Positions 15,082 to 23,685 of a DNA stretch of 64,000 bases are shown in pieces. Location of the stretch: the NCBI GenBank assembly GCA_013141065.1, contig JABFRR010000001.1:1-64000 (forward strand), read 5' to 3'. The position numbers and the translations under genes were made by a program. This DNA comes from Bacteriovoracaceae bacterium (lineage in GTDB: Bacteria > Bdellovibrionota > Bacteriovoracia > Bacteriovoracales > Bacteriovoracaceae). The notes under the pieces were generated by a model. It searched no databases, had not been told where the DNA came from, and saw nothing but the letters and a program-made list of their open reading frames with translations. Numbering within the stretch: the first letter of the stretch is position 1; each line of letters starts with the position of its first letter.

Positions 15082-17346
15082 ATGATGAAAGTTAAGCTTG
15101 ACTCTTTAAACTCTGTGCAGCAACAAGCGGTTCTCAATACCGACGGGCCAATCATGATTTTGGCAGGTGCAGGTTCCGGTAAAACGAAGACACTAGTGGC
15201 TCGAATTTCGTATTTACTCGAAGATAAAGATGTCAGTGCTCATCAGTTATTGGCCCTTACTTTTTCAAATAAAGCTGCGCGTGAGATGCGAGAGAGAATC
15301 GCTCACGAAGTCTCCATAGATGTTGGTGCCTTACAGATCACAACATTCCATGCCTTTTGTGCAAAACTTCTTAGGTCAGAAGCTAATTACTTGGGCTTAT
15401 CTCGAAATTTTACTATTTACGATGAAGGTGAATCTAAGGCCATTGCTAAGTCACTTTTAGAAAGAAGAGGAATTTCAACAAAAGAAATTAATCCCTATGA
15501 TATTTTAAGTTACATTGATTCACTTAAAAATAATGGATATTACGCGGGCAGGGTAATGGCCGCAGGTGAAGGAGCAGATCCAAGTGATGAGTTTTTTGGA
15601 TATTTTGAAGAGTACGAATCAGAACTCCATCGAGCGAATGCGCTAGATTTTGGTGGACTCATAACTGCAGTCATTCAACTTTTTGAAAAGCATCCTGAAG
15701 TCTTAAATCGATACCAAAATCGATTTATTTACGTTTTAGTTGACGAGTATCAAGACACAAACAGATCTCAATTTGAACTTATCAAGATGCTTTGTGGAAA
15801 ACGCAGAAATATATGTGTAGTTGGTGATGAAGACCAGTCAATTTATTCTTGGCGTGGAGCAGATATCAGAAATATTTTAGATTTCGAGAAAGTATTCCCG
15901 GATGTTAAAGTTTTAAAATTAGAACAAAATTATCGATCAAGTAAAACTATTATTGAAGCTGCTTCTTGTGTGATTGAAAAAAACACCATGAGAAAAGGTA
16001 AACACATGTGGACGGCAAATCCTGAGGGAGATGCGATAGACATTGTGGAGTGTTTTAATGACAAAGAAGAAGCCGAATTTGTAGCTCAAGAAACATCAAG
16101 ACTTTATAAAAGTGGAGTGCCTTATAAAGAAATGGCAGTTTTTTACCGCTCAAATGCTCAGGCCAGACAAATTGAAGATGCACTGAGAAAATCAAAAATA
16201 AATTATCGAGTAGTTGGTGGTGTAAAGTTCTACGAAAGAAAAGAAATAAAAGACATGCTTTCGTATTTGCGCTTAATTATTAACTCCAAAGACTCCTTGG
16301 CACTTAGTCGTGTTGTCAACATTCCAGCACGTGGGGTAGGTGCAACTTCACTTCGTAAGTTAGAAGTGGAAGCCGTCAATCAAAACACCTCTCTTTGGGA
16401 CATTATTGAAAAGATCGTTGAAAATAGTGGAGAGTATGCCCATATTAAATTATCAGCAAAAATCAAATCATCACTTTCAGAATTTGTGACCCTTATAAGT
16501 GAATTAAGAAATTTGGACTCAAATAAAGTAAAGCCCTCTCTCATTTACGAAAAAGTATTACATGAATCAGGTTACTACGCATTCTTAAAAGCTAATAAGG
16601 ATTATGAAACACTTGCCCGTCTAGAAAATTTAGATGAACTCTTAAATGCGATATCTCAATTTGAAGAATCCTCCGATGTCCCTACACTTTCTGGATTTCT
16701 CGAGACAATTACTCTTGATTCAAATACAAATTTTGATGAAGGAGCAGTTTTAAAAGACGGTGAAGTGTCTCTTATGACTGTTCATGGTGCTAAGGGCTTA
16801 GAGTTTACCCACGCCTTTGTAGTTGGTGCAGAAGAGAACGTTTTTCCAAGCTATCGGAGTGTCGATGGTGGAGAAACCGCAATGGAAGAAGAGCGTAGAC
16901 TTTTTTACGTTGCGATGACTAGAGCGATGATCAAGCTTTACGTTTGTTTTGCCCAAGGAAGAATGCTTTTTGGTCAAGTTAAATTTAATGGACCGAGCCG
17001 TTTCATTGATGAAATTCCAGAAAAGCTTTATACATGGAAAAAACTTAAAACCAGCCAAAATGATCAGTTTGAACATTCGTTCACAAGTGGATACCAAAAA
17101 GATTTTGACCCCTATGACCAGAGTCAGGAAAATCACTTTTCCAATGAAGAAGTTGTTTATCAAATAAAAGAAAGTTTTCATCAACCAAAATTCCCCAAAG
17201 GAGCGATGGTTGTGCATTCTCTTTATGGTGCCGGCAAGGTTGAAAGCTCTGAGGGAGCTGGAACGGATGAAAAAGTTTTGATAAAATTTTCAGATGGAAA
17301 TAAAAAGAAATTTATGGTCAAGTTCGCGCCAATAGTTTTGGCTTAA
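15082..17346 (+). CDS. Superfamily 1 DNA helicase, UvrD/PcrA type
   Basis: It is an ATP-driven 3'-5' helicase for repair or replication restart. 754 residues, a little longer than E. coli UvrD (720). Motifs in order: Q-motif LNSVQQQAVLNTDGP, Walker A AGAGSGKTKTL near residue 30, ALTFSNKAAREMRERI (Ia), LVDEYQDTN (II), GDEDQSIYSWRGAD (III), LEQNYRSS (IV), MTVHGAKGLEF (V) and FYVAMTRA (VI). A C-terminal Tudor-like domain typical of PcrA/UvrD follows (FPKGAMVVHSLYGAGKV...KKKFMVKFAPI). ATG 15082 and 15085 are both possible. uvrD and pcrA cannot be separated by sequence alone. Confidence 0.95.
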   Translation: MMKVKLDSLNSVQQQAVLNTDGPIMILAGAGSGKTKTLVARISYLLEDKDVSAHQLLALTFSNKAAREMRERIAHEVSIDVGALQITTFHAFCAKLLRSEANYLGLSRNFTIYDEGESKAIAKSLLERRGISTKEINPYDILSYIDSLKNNGYYAGRVMAAGEGADPSDEFFGYFEEYESELHRANALDFGGLITAVIQLFEKHPEVLNRYQNRFIYVLVDEYQDTNRSQFELIKMLCGKRRNICVVGDEDQSIYSWRGADIRNILDFEKVFPDVKVLKLEQNYRSSKTIIEAASCVIEKNTMRKGKHMWTANPEGDAIDIVECFNDKEEAEFVAQETSRLYKSGVPYKEMAVFYRSNAQARQIEDALRKSKINYRVVGGVKFYERKEIKDMLSYLRLIINSKDSLALSRVVNIPARGVGATSLRKLEVEAVNQNTSLWDIIEKIVENSGEYAHIKLSAKIKSSLSEFVTLISELRNLDSNKVKPSLIYEKVLHESGYYAFLKANKDYETLARLENLDELLNAISQFEESSDVPTLSGFLETITLDSNTNFDEGAVLKDGEVSLMTVHGAKGLEFTHAFVVGAEENVFPSYRSVDGGETAMEEERRLFYVAMTRAMIKLYVCFAQGRMLFGQVKFNGPSRFIDEIPEKLYTWKKLKTSQNDQFEHSFTSGYQKDFDPYDQSQENHFSNEEVVYQIKESFHQPKFPKGAMVVHSLYGAGKVESSEGAGTDEKVLIKFSDGNKKKFMVKFAPIVLA

Positions 17347-17350
17347 ATAA

Positions 17351-18385
17351 ATGAAAACAAATCAAACTTTTGATGTCATAATTTCTGGTGCAGGTGCTTC
17401 TGGATTAAGCTTAGGTTTTCATCTTAAGGCATTGAATATAAGTTATATTATTTTAGAAAAAAATCAAATAGTAGGCAGTTCTTGGGCCACTATGCCAAAG
17501 CATTTAAAGCTTATTACTTATTGGCACTCCAATAAATTACTAGAAAAACATTCATCCTATTATGACTCTAATAGCATTTTATCGGCCACTGAATATCAAG
17601 CTTACTTAGAGCGATTTCAGAATGAAGAAAAAATAGAAGTGCTCTTTGGTCAAAAAGTTTTAACAGTCGAAAAATCTGATAATCTTTTTTTAATTAAAAC
17701 ACAAGATCAGAGCTTCCAATCAAAAGTATATATTAATGCCCAAGGATACTACTCCTTTCCCTTTATACCTGATTATAAGATCTCAGGTGATCACCCTCGT
17801 CTTATTCATTTTAATCAATTTACTAGTGCTCTAGACTATCAAAATTGTCAAAAGATCCTGATTGTTGGAAAAAGATTATCAGCAGGTCAAATTATTAGTG
17901 AGTTTTATAATGCAAACTCTAATGTTGAAATTTTTCTTTCATGTCGTGGTCCTGTAACGTTCAGTGCCCCTCAGTTTTTTTTATCTATCCTTATGAGATA
18001 TCTAACTGTTTTTGAATTTGTCTTAAGCTTATTCATTAAGAAAAAAAGCACATTTGAAATTCCATTGAATAAAGAAGTTCATCCTATTTTTAAAACGAAT
18101 GTTGAAATTTGCACCGACATTGATTCAATCAATGGAAATACTATAACTTTTGTCGATGGAAAATTAGTGAGAGGTATAGACTTAGTTATTTTTACTACTG
18201 GATACAAACGCTATGATGAAATTCAGAGCGACTTTGAATCTAGTCAGTATAAAGACTTTTTTTATCTTGGATTAAGTGCTCAACGGACCTTTAAGAGTCG
18301 TTTTCTAAGAGGGATTAGAGAAGATGCACCAATCCTTGCCCAGTTAATCCGCGGTAGACTTGATTCTAAAAATAATTCCCAATAA
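17351..18385 (+). CDS. FAD-dependent oxidoreductase (flavin monooxygenase-like)
   Basis: The 344-residue flavoprotein begins with an FAD-binding fold (DVIISGAGASGLSLGFHL, residues about 8-30, then EKN). The GSSWATMPKHLKL segment resembles the G-x-W-x-x-R/M region of flavin-containing monooxygenases. A second nucleotide-binding motif near residue 170 is weakened (ILIVGKRLSAGQIISE). TTGYKR near residue 283 resembles the ATG motif of the family. Four bp after the helicase gene, so co-transcribed. Its 3' end overlaps the convergent gene at 18280 by 106 bp. Substrate unknown; a small monooxygenase or thioredoxin-reductase-like enzyme are the alternatives. Confidence 0.8.
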   Translation: MKTNQTFDVIISGAGASGLSLGFHLKALNISYIILEKNQIVGSSWATMPKHLKLITYWHSNKLLEKHSSYYDSNSILSATEYQAYLERFQNEEKIEVLFGQKVLTVEKSDNLFLIKTQDQSFQSKVYINAQGYYSFPFIPDYKISGDHPRLIHFNQFTSALDYQNCQKILIVGKRLSAGQIISEFYNANSNVEIFLSCRGPVTFSAPQFFLSILMRYLTVFEFVLSLFIKKKSTFEIPLNKEVHPIFKTNVEICTDIDSINGNTITFVDGKLVRGIDLVIFTTGYKRYDEIQSDFESSQYKDFFYLGLSAQRTFKSRFLRGIREDAPILAQLIRGRLDSKNNSQ

Positions 18386-19269
18386 AAATAAAATCCAACT
18401 GGAAATAAGAAAAGTAATAAAATGGCCCTGTCAATGATACTGGCAAGCAAAGCCACTTCAAAATCAATTCCGTATTGCCTACCGATATATGCTGTTACAA
18501 TCTCTTTAACTCCAATATTCCCAGGTAAAACTTGAAATAATGAAGCGGCCAGTAAGACTAAGCTGATTTCAAAGCTATCATAAAAATTTAAATCAATTCC
18601 AATAGCCTTAAACGAAAGATAAACTTTAACTGGATAGAGAACAAACATTCCGATCCAGCACAAACTCACAATGCTCGTAAGTTTTAAATCCTTAAGGTAA
18701 TTTTTAGGTGAATAGCGACGTTTAAATTTAAAAAGCTTACTTATCGCCTCTGTCATAAACATTAAAATGATACCAGAAATAGATAAGGCTAAAAAAACAG
18801 ATTCAAGCAAACTAAAAACGATATGCGTTTTTTTGAGATATATCTGACAGTAGGCGAGTCCAATGAGACCCAAAAGTGTAAAACCAATTAAAACGATGGC
18901 AAAACTCATGGATAAAAATTCCCGCATGGCCAATTTTTTTTTATCATTTATATAAAGCATTCGAATACCTGTTCCTCCTTTAGCTGGGAGTAACATGTTG
19001 AAAAGCTCTGAGACCATGCATAGGCCGTACCATTCTTTAAATTTTAAATTAATTTGATGCTTTTTTAAGGGTAATTTATGAGTCAAGCCTAGGAGCCAAT
19101 AATTAATTACATGAATTAAAATTAAAGCTAAGACAATATCAAGGCGTATGTTTTTTATAAGGATAAAGGTAGAGGTGTTATTGTGAATATAGAAACCCAA
19201 CCCAATTATTAAGATGAATGAAAGAAGCACAAGAGATCTATGATAGATTATTTTTGATTTTTCGCTCAT
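18280..19269 (-). CDS. LPG-synthase TM-region / UPF0104-like membrane protein
   Basis: A 329-residue integral membrane protein with about seven to eight hydrophobic segments. The LPAKGGTGIRM sequence and the LPGNIGVKE motif near residue 245 match the flippase-like membrane domain of lysylphosphatidylglycerol synthases and the UPF0104 family. There is no C-terminal aminoacyl-transferase domain, so it is the membrane part only; members of this kind often sit near lipid or glycan genes. It overlaps the upstream gene (19266) by 4 bp (ATGA), so translation is coupled. Its last 35 codons are antisense to the flavoprotein gene. It may handle a lipid precursor, inferred only from the family. Confidence 0.78.
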   Translation of the reverse strand: MSEKSKIIYHRSLVLLSFILIIGLGFYIHNNTSTFILIKNIRLDIVLALILIHVINYWLLGLTHKLPLKKHQINLKFKEWYGLCMVSELFNMLLPAKGGTGIRMLYINDKKKLAMREFLSMSFAIVLIGFTLLGLIGLAYCQIYLKKTHIVFSLLESVFLALSISGIILMFMTEAISKLFKFKRRYSPKNYLKDLKLTSIVSLCWIGMFVLYPVKVYLSFKAIGIDLNFYDSFEISLVLLAASLFQVLPGNIGVKEIVTAYIGRQYGIDFEVALLASIIDRAILLLFLFPVGFYFYWELFLESSLPRINWARIGASSLIPLRKRLLKVR

Positions 19270-19901
19270 GACCTACCACCGACAACTATGTCTGGTTGAA
19301 AAATCTTTAAAAAATAAAAATGAATCTTGCTGAGAAAAAAGACCCAACCATAACGTGCTTCTATCCAGCTGATGTCAGAGAGAATTTTATGTGGTGATTT
19401 GTTTCTAGTTGTATAAACTTCAAAAGGGATTTTAGAGCCATTTTCATCACAAAGTCCCTTGAGCCATAAGTTTTTTAAAAAACTTTTTGGACTTAAGCTT
19501 GAGATCTTGGAATGTGGAATTTTTAACCCAAGGCCTTCTGACAGAACTTGCAATAGACCACCATGACAAGATGGTGTTCGCTTATTTTTTACTGATCCAA
19601 GGTATATTTGAAAATTTTCAAGTTTTTCTTTTGAAATACCTTTATAACGAAAAAATAAAGCTGCCCTTACATTGTCCTTTCTTGAAGGTTGAACTTTACA
19701 TGGATTGATGCTGAAGCGAGCATGGAATTCATATTCACCTGAAATAATAAAACAATGATAATTAGTCGGTGAAAATCCAATGATTAGGTCTTCTTTTAAA
19801 TTTAATTTATCTCCAAAATACCAGATACCATCGTTAGTACCGTCGGCTTTGGTCACTTCAGTTGAAACATCTATAAAATTAAGTGGAAGTTTTAAATTCA
19901 T
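19266..19901 (-). CDS. Hypothetical protein in the UPF0104 operon
   Basis: A 211-residue protein of no family I recognise. It lacks a signal peptide. It looks like a globular beta-rich protein with NDGIWYFGDKLN, GEYEFHARF and CHGGLLQVLSEG, and it ends with a mildly hydrophobic IHFYFLKIFQPD. Its start overlaps the stop of the upstream gene (TAATG) and its end overlaps the UPF0104 gene (ATGA), so three genes are translationally coupled. The tight coupling suggests a shared role with the membrane protein. Base composition matches the surroundings. Confidence 0.65.
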   Translation of the reverse strand: MNLKLPLNFIDVSTEVTKADGTNDGIWYFGDKLNLKEDLIIGFSPTNYHCFIISGEYEFHARFSINPCKVQPSRKDNVRAALFFRYKGISKEKLENFQIYLGSVKNKRTPSCHGGLLQVLSEGLGLKIPHSKISSLSPKSFLKNLWLKGLCDENGSKIPFEVYTTRNKSPHKILSDISWIEARYGWVFFLSKIHFYFLKIFQPDIVVGGRS

Positions 19902-20308
19902 TAAGCTCCCATCATTCGAGCGAGTTTTTCATTTATTCGATCAATAATGTTAGGAAGTGGTCGAGAAGGGTCAAATTTATAACCATTAGAAAGTTTTCTT
20001 AAATCTACAAAAAACATATTCCCTTTTTCACCGCGAGCAAGAACTCTATTGTTTGTAAACCTGGCTAAAAATTTCTCTTCTGAAAAAACGTAGGTTCGAA
20101 TTCCGTCGTAAGATTTTTTTGAAAAATATTTTTTTCTTATAGGTGGTCTACAAACCGTCTCTCGGCCTAATTGGGAGTAAATTTTATAGGTATCTTTTAT
20201 CCAGTGGCCTGTGATCGTATTGACGGATGGATATGGAGCAGGATTTCCCCAACCTATTCTTTTTTTATTTCCGTTTGTATTAGAAAACCATGGAAAAATT
20301 GTTCGCAT
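19901..20308 (-). CDS. Hypothetical basic protein, first gene after the IS630 copy
   Basis: A 135-residue protein rich in aromatic and basic residues (for example RKKYFSKKSYDG and SNGYKFDPSRPLP). No signal peptide, membrane span or known domain is seen. It begins 50 bp from the edge of the decayed IS630 element and ends on the start codon of the next gene. Before that insertion it would have followed the 21406-21966 gene by about 50 bp in one operon. The IS may have cut it off from its native promoter. Confidence 0.6.
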   Translation of the reverse strand: MRTIFPWFSNTNGNKKRIGWGNPAPYPSVNTITGHWIKDTYKIYSQLGRETVCRPPIRKKYFSKKSYDGIRTYVFSEEKFLARFTNNRVLARGEKGNMFFVDLRKLSNGYKFDPSRPLPNIIDRINEKLARMMGA

Positions 20309-20349
20309 GAAGCAAACAAACTCTAGATATACTGAAGCCAGTTAAGTTT

Positions 20350-21359
20350 TCAAGTGCCTACTGCTGAAAAATTATCAGTAATTAAAGTTGCAAGCTCTAA
20401 TTCATACTTTCGTATTCCTCGAAAAAATGAGGCGCAAATTAATTTAAAATCTTTAAATTTTTCATAATACTGATTGTATAAAACTTTTTTCTTAAAAAAT
20501 TTCCATAAACGTTCTATAGGATTCAAGTTTGGACTATAGGCGGGCAAAAACACTATCTCAATATTTAATTTTTTCGCCAGCTCTCTTACGGATAATGCCT
20601 TATTGCTTGGTCCACGATCTAAAATAAAATATATTTTCTCACCATTAGGATTTCTCTCTCTTAATGCTTTTAGAAAATTACATACTGAGATTTGATTTAT
20701 TATATCGTAGCTACGAGTTACGATATCTAAGTCGTCAATAGAAATTGCCCCGAAGACATTGACGCGATTTCGACCTGAATTGGTGAAAACTTCTTTTTCT
20801 TCGCCTTTTCTAATCCACCCAGCAGAAAGGATTGTATTATGAAGTGGATGAGTTGCATCGCCAAAGTAAATCTTTCCTTTTCCTTTGAGAGAATTGTATT
20901 TTTCTATAAATTCTTCTTGGTCTTTTTCTTTGCTTTACCAGGTACGCCTTTTTGCTTTTTGAACGAAAATCCAAGCCGGTGAAGAAGGTTGTTGCAGCCA
21001 CTAATAGAGAATTTTACTTTATATTTTTAAAAATATGATTAACAACTTCTTTAGTTGAAGCAAAGATTCTATCGTCAAGTTCATTGGCAAGTTGAAATTC
21101 TTCAACAAGATTTAACTTTGTTCTTTTGGTGCTGTATTCATCCAGAATTAGGCGCTTCGATTCCACCTTCCATATAGCGTTTTCTGTAATTGGCAATGGA
21201 TCCTTCATCGAGAAATAAAAATTTAGAAATATCTTTGTACGTCTGATTATCATCTAAGAGTAAAATAACCCGAATCCTATCAGCGTATCTTTTTGAACGC
21301 TCAATTTGTAGCTCGTCAAGTAGTTCCTGTCTTTGGTCTTTGTTAAGAAATTTATACAT
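20350..21359 (-). pseudogene. IS630-family transposase with several frameshifts
   Basis: The full protein can be rebuilt from several frames: MYKFLNKDQRQELLDEL and a helix-turn-helix N-terminus (KDISKFLFLDEGSI), then LHRLGFSFKKQKGVPGKAKKK, the DDE core YFGDATHPLHNT, YFILDRGPSNK, and FLPAYSPNLNPIERLWKFF with the catalytic Glu. Frameshifts lie near 21150, near 21020 and near 20940, so no functional enzyme is made. The reading frame passes the element end at 20359 and takes its stop from flanking DNA at 20350-20352. Confidence 0.88.
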
Positions 21360-21430
21360 GAAAAGTATAATAGTACGGCCATAACAATAGGCCAAATAAT
21401 TTTTACTAGAAAATTAAATCATGAGCAGTA
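20359..21430 (-). mobile_element. IS630-family element, decayed, with recognisable ends
   Basis: The element runs between TACTGCT (20359-20365) and AGCAGTA (21424-21430), a short terminal inverted repeat with TA at the ends as expected for IS630/Tc1-mariner insertions. It contains one broken transposase gene. Its 5' 159 bp also occur identically, in opposite orientation, at 130-288. Confidence 0.75.
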
Positions 21431-21966
21431 TATTCCATTCGGTCATAGTTTCTGTTTCTAAATAAAGTCACAGGTTCTCTTTTTTCAATTGTGACGAAAT
21501 TCTTAAATGACTCTTGAAATTCTTTATTGCTAAAGTGTGAGATTGCATCAGCGAAATCATTAAATAACAAAAATCCACCATTGTAGTGAACAGCTCCATG
21601 AATATAATTAATAGCTGGAGGCATCCGATCCGCTTTTCCACTTGGGTATTTTTCTGACGAGCAGGAATTTGCTACCATTTTTCGCAAATGGTTTCCGACG
21701 TCGGTAACTATTTCAACGTCGATTGGATAATTTTTTGATTCATCTCTAATTGATTGAAAAATAATATTTTCTGGCCAAATCGGCTTCTTACTTTCGGGAT
21801 TAATTCCTGTGGCCATAGGGTGAGAGTCGCTGATTAATCCCCCTTTCATTGGTCTTATCCAGACAATGAAAAAGACATTAATAATACCCCAGGTATTGTG
21901 AATTGTGAGTTTAGTCCAAGTCATAAAAGCGAGAACTAATCTTAATATTTTTTTTAATGAAATCAT
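21406..21966 (-). CDS. Hypothetical membrane-anchored protein whose end is altered by IS630
   Basis: A 186-residue protein with a hydrophobic N-terminus (about residues 6-38) and a soluble part I cannot assign (LISDSHPMATG, VTDVGNHLRKM, YIHGAVHYNGGFLLFNDFADA). The last eight residues and the stop come from inside the IS630 element, which begins at 21430. If the element is removed at the TA target, the frame reads GAA TAG, giving a native protein of 178 residues. The insertion therefore seems to have landed on the stop codon and barely altered the product. It probably once headed the operon continuing at 20308. Confidence 0.65.
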   Translation of the reverse strand: MISLKKILRLVLAFMTWTKLTIHNTWGIINVFFIVWIRPMKGGLISDSHPMATGINPESKKPIWPENIIFQSIRDESKNYPIDVEIVTDVGNHLRKMVANSCSSEKYPSGKADRMPPAINYIHGAVHYNGGFLLFNDFADAISHFSNKEFQESFKNFVTIEKREPVTLFRNRNYDRMEYTAHDLIF

Positions 21967-22109
21967 TTAATTCTCTAATAAATTTTTTCCTATTATAGGC
22001 ATGTCTAAAAAAAATTAAGTATGAGTTGTAAACTTTACAGGGAGGAAGTGACCAGATAGCATAGTCTTAAGACCTTAAGATTATTAAAAAATAGATAAGG
22101 ACTAGAATA

Positions 22110-23327
22110 ATGCCGAAGTACGAGGCAAAAAGACTTAAGAGTTTACTTTTTTTTGTTACAGCTGCGATCCTCATTGGCTCAATGACAGGAGTGATTTCAG
22201 CACTTTTTATTCGTTTGATTACGTGGTCGATTTCCTTCAGGAAAGACCATGAGTATATAATCTTTTTTTTACCACTAGTCGGATTTATCGTATTATGGGT
22301 ATATAAAAAATTTGGAAATACTGCCCATCTTGGAAACAATCTCATTTTAGATGAAATTCACAAGCCTCAAAAAAAGATTCCCTTGAGAATGGTTCCATTC
22401 ATTTTTATAAGTACAATTTTGTCACATTTATTTGGTGCTTCGGTTGGTCGCGAAGGAGCAGCTGTTCAGATGGGGGGGGGAATAAGTGAATTTGTTTCCA
22501 GTCTTTTGAAGGTAAGTGCGGAAAACCGTCGACTTTTTCTTATGATGGGCATGAGTTCCGGTTTTGCTGCTGTTTTTGGAACTCCAGTGACCGGTGCGAT
22601 TTTTGGAATTGAAGTCCTTTTTTTAGGAGCAATTGCATATGAAGCTTTAATTCCCTGTTTGCTTTCTTCGATAGTAGGGTATTACACAACACTTATGTTG
22701 GGGGTAAGTAGTGCGCACTATTTCCCTATCGATATTCCACATATTGAATTAAGGGGATTGATCGCAGCAATAATAGCAGGTATTTTTTTTGGTTATACTG
22801 CAAAACTATTTATCTGGTCTGTAAAAAAAGCCAAATCAACTTTTGCTAAAATTATTAAAAATAATCTTCTACATCCAGTTGTTGGTGGAATACTTTTAAT
22901 TTGTCTCTTTTATTTAATTGATTCTGATCGATACCATAGTCTAGGAGAAGAAATAATTCATGCAAGTTTTCGTCAACGAGTTTACCCATGGGATTTTTTA
23001 GGGAAAATTTTTTCAACTTCCCTTTCATTAGGCTCGGGGTTTAAAGGGGGAGAAGTTCTTTCCTTATTTTACATCGGCTCAACACTTGGCAATACACTTT
23101 CATTTATTTTACCTCTAGAATATCCGGTGCTCGCTGCTCTCGGTTTTGTTTCAGTCTTTGCAGGTGCAGCAAACACACCGATTAGTTGCTTCTTTCTTGC
23201 TTTTGAACTTTTTGGTTCTGGTATTGGACTTTATTCCGCACTGGCCATTTCGATTAGCTATCTCTTCTCTGGAAAAGAGAGCATCTATTCTTCTCAGCCA
23301 ACACACAATGCAAAAATCTTCGACTAG
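22110..23327 (+). CDS. ClC-family chloride channel / H+-Cl- antiporter
   Basis: A 405-residue inner-membrane protein with about ten hydrophobic segments. Family motifs present are GREGAAVQMGG (the GREGP filter region with the gating Glu), MGMSSGFAAVFGTPVTGAIFG, LGSGFKGGEVLSLFYIG (equivalent of the GGIFAP region) and FAGAANTPISCFFLAFELFG. It lacks C-terminal CBS domains. The Pro of GREGP is Ala here and the GGIFAP block is changed, so ion preference could differ from E. coli ClcA. It stands between the unknown minus-strand operon and the regulator at 23371. Confidence 0.9.
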   Translation: MPKYEAKRLKSLLFFVTAAILIGSMTGVISALFIRLITWSISFRKDHEYIIFFLPLVGFIVLWVYKKFGNTAHLGNNLILDEIHKPQKKIPLRMVPFIFISTILSHLFGASVGREGAAVQMGGGISEFVSSLLKVSAENRRLFLMMGMSSGFAAVFGTPVTGAIFGIEVLFLGAIAYEALIPCLLSSIVGYYTTLMLGVSSAHYFPIDIPHIELRGLIAAIIAGIFFGYTAKLFIWSVKKAKSTFAKIIKNNLLHPVVGGILLICLFYLIDSDRYHSLGEEIIHASFRQRVYPWDFLGKIFSTSLSLGSGFKGGEVLSLFYIGSTLGNTLSFILPLEYPVLAALGFVSVFAGAANTPISCFFLAFELFGSGIGLYSALAISISYLFSGKESIYSSQPTHNAKIFD

Positions 23328-23370
23328 AATGTAGTTGATATAGACTTATTTATAGTTAATAATCTTTGCT

Positions 23371-23673
23371 ATGTTAGAAGGATTATTGGGTAATAAATCT
23401 GCTGAGAAAGTTATGTTTGCTTTGTATATTAAAGAAGAACTTCACGCGTCTGCCATTGCAAAATTTTACAATACCGCTTTAGATCCTATAAAAAAACAAC
23501 TTAAAAGATTTGAAGAGGCAGGTTTTCTTTGTTCTCGACTGGTTGGACGTTCGAAACTTTATTCATTTAACAGTCAACATCCTTTGCATGGTCCCCTGAA
23601 AGATGTGTTGAAAATTGCTTACCAAGAAGAAAAACAAGAAATTAATAAAAATAAAAATGAACTTAAAGGATAA
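23371..23673 (+). CDS. Winged-helix transcriptional regulator (ArsR-like)
   Basis: A 100-residue protein whose residues 5-70 form a winged helix-turn-helix: KVMFALYIKEELHASAIAKFYN, DPIKKQLKRFEEAGFLCSRL and the wing GRSKLYSFN. A charged helical tail follows. It lacks an obvious metal site. It lies 12 bp before the AsmA-like gene and is likely co-transcribed, so it may control this unit. The family is DNA-binding by structure, but the target is unknown. Confidence 0.75.
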   Translation: MLEGLLGNKSAEKVMFALYIKEELHASAIAKFYNTALDPIKKQLKRFEEAGFLCSRLVGRSKLYSFNSQHPLHGPLKDVLKIAYQEEKQEINKNKNELKG

Positions 23674-23685
23674 GAGGAATAGGTA

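Noticed and set aside
22063..22082. TCTTAAG...CTTAAGA palindrome before the ClC gene
   Set aside because: It is short and AT-rich, and such repeats are expected by chance here. No -35/-10 pair sits around it convincingly.
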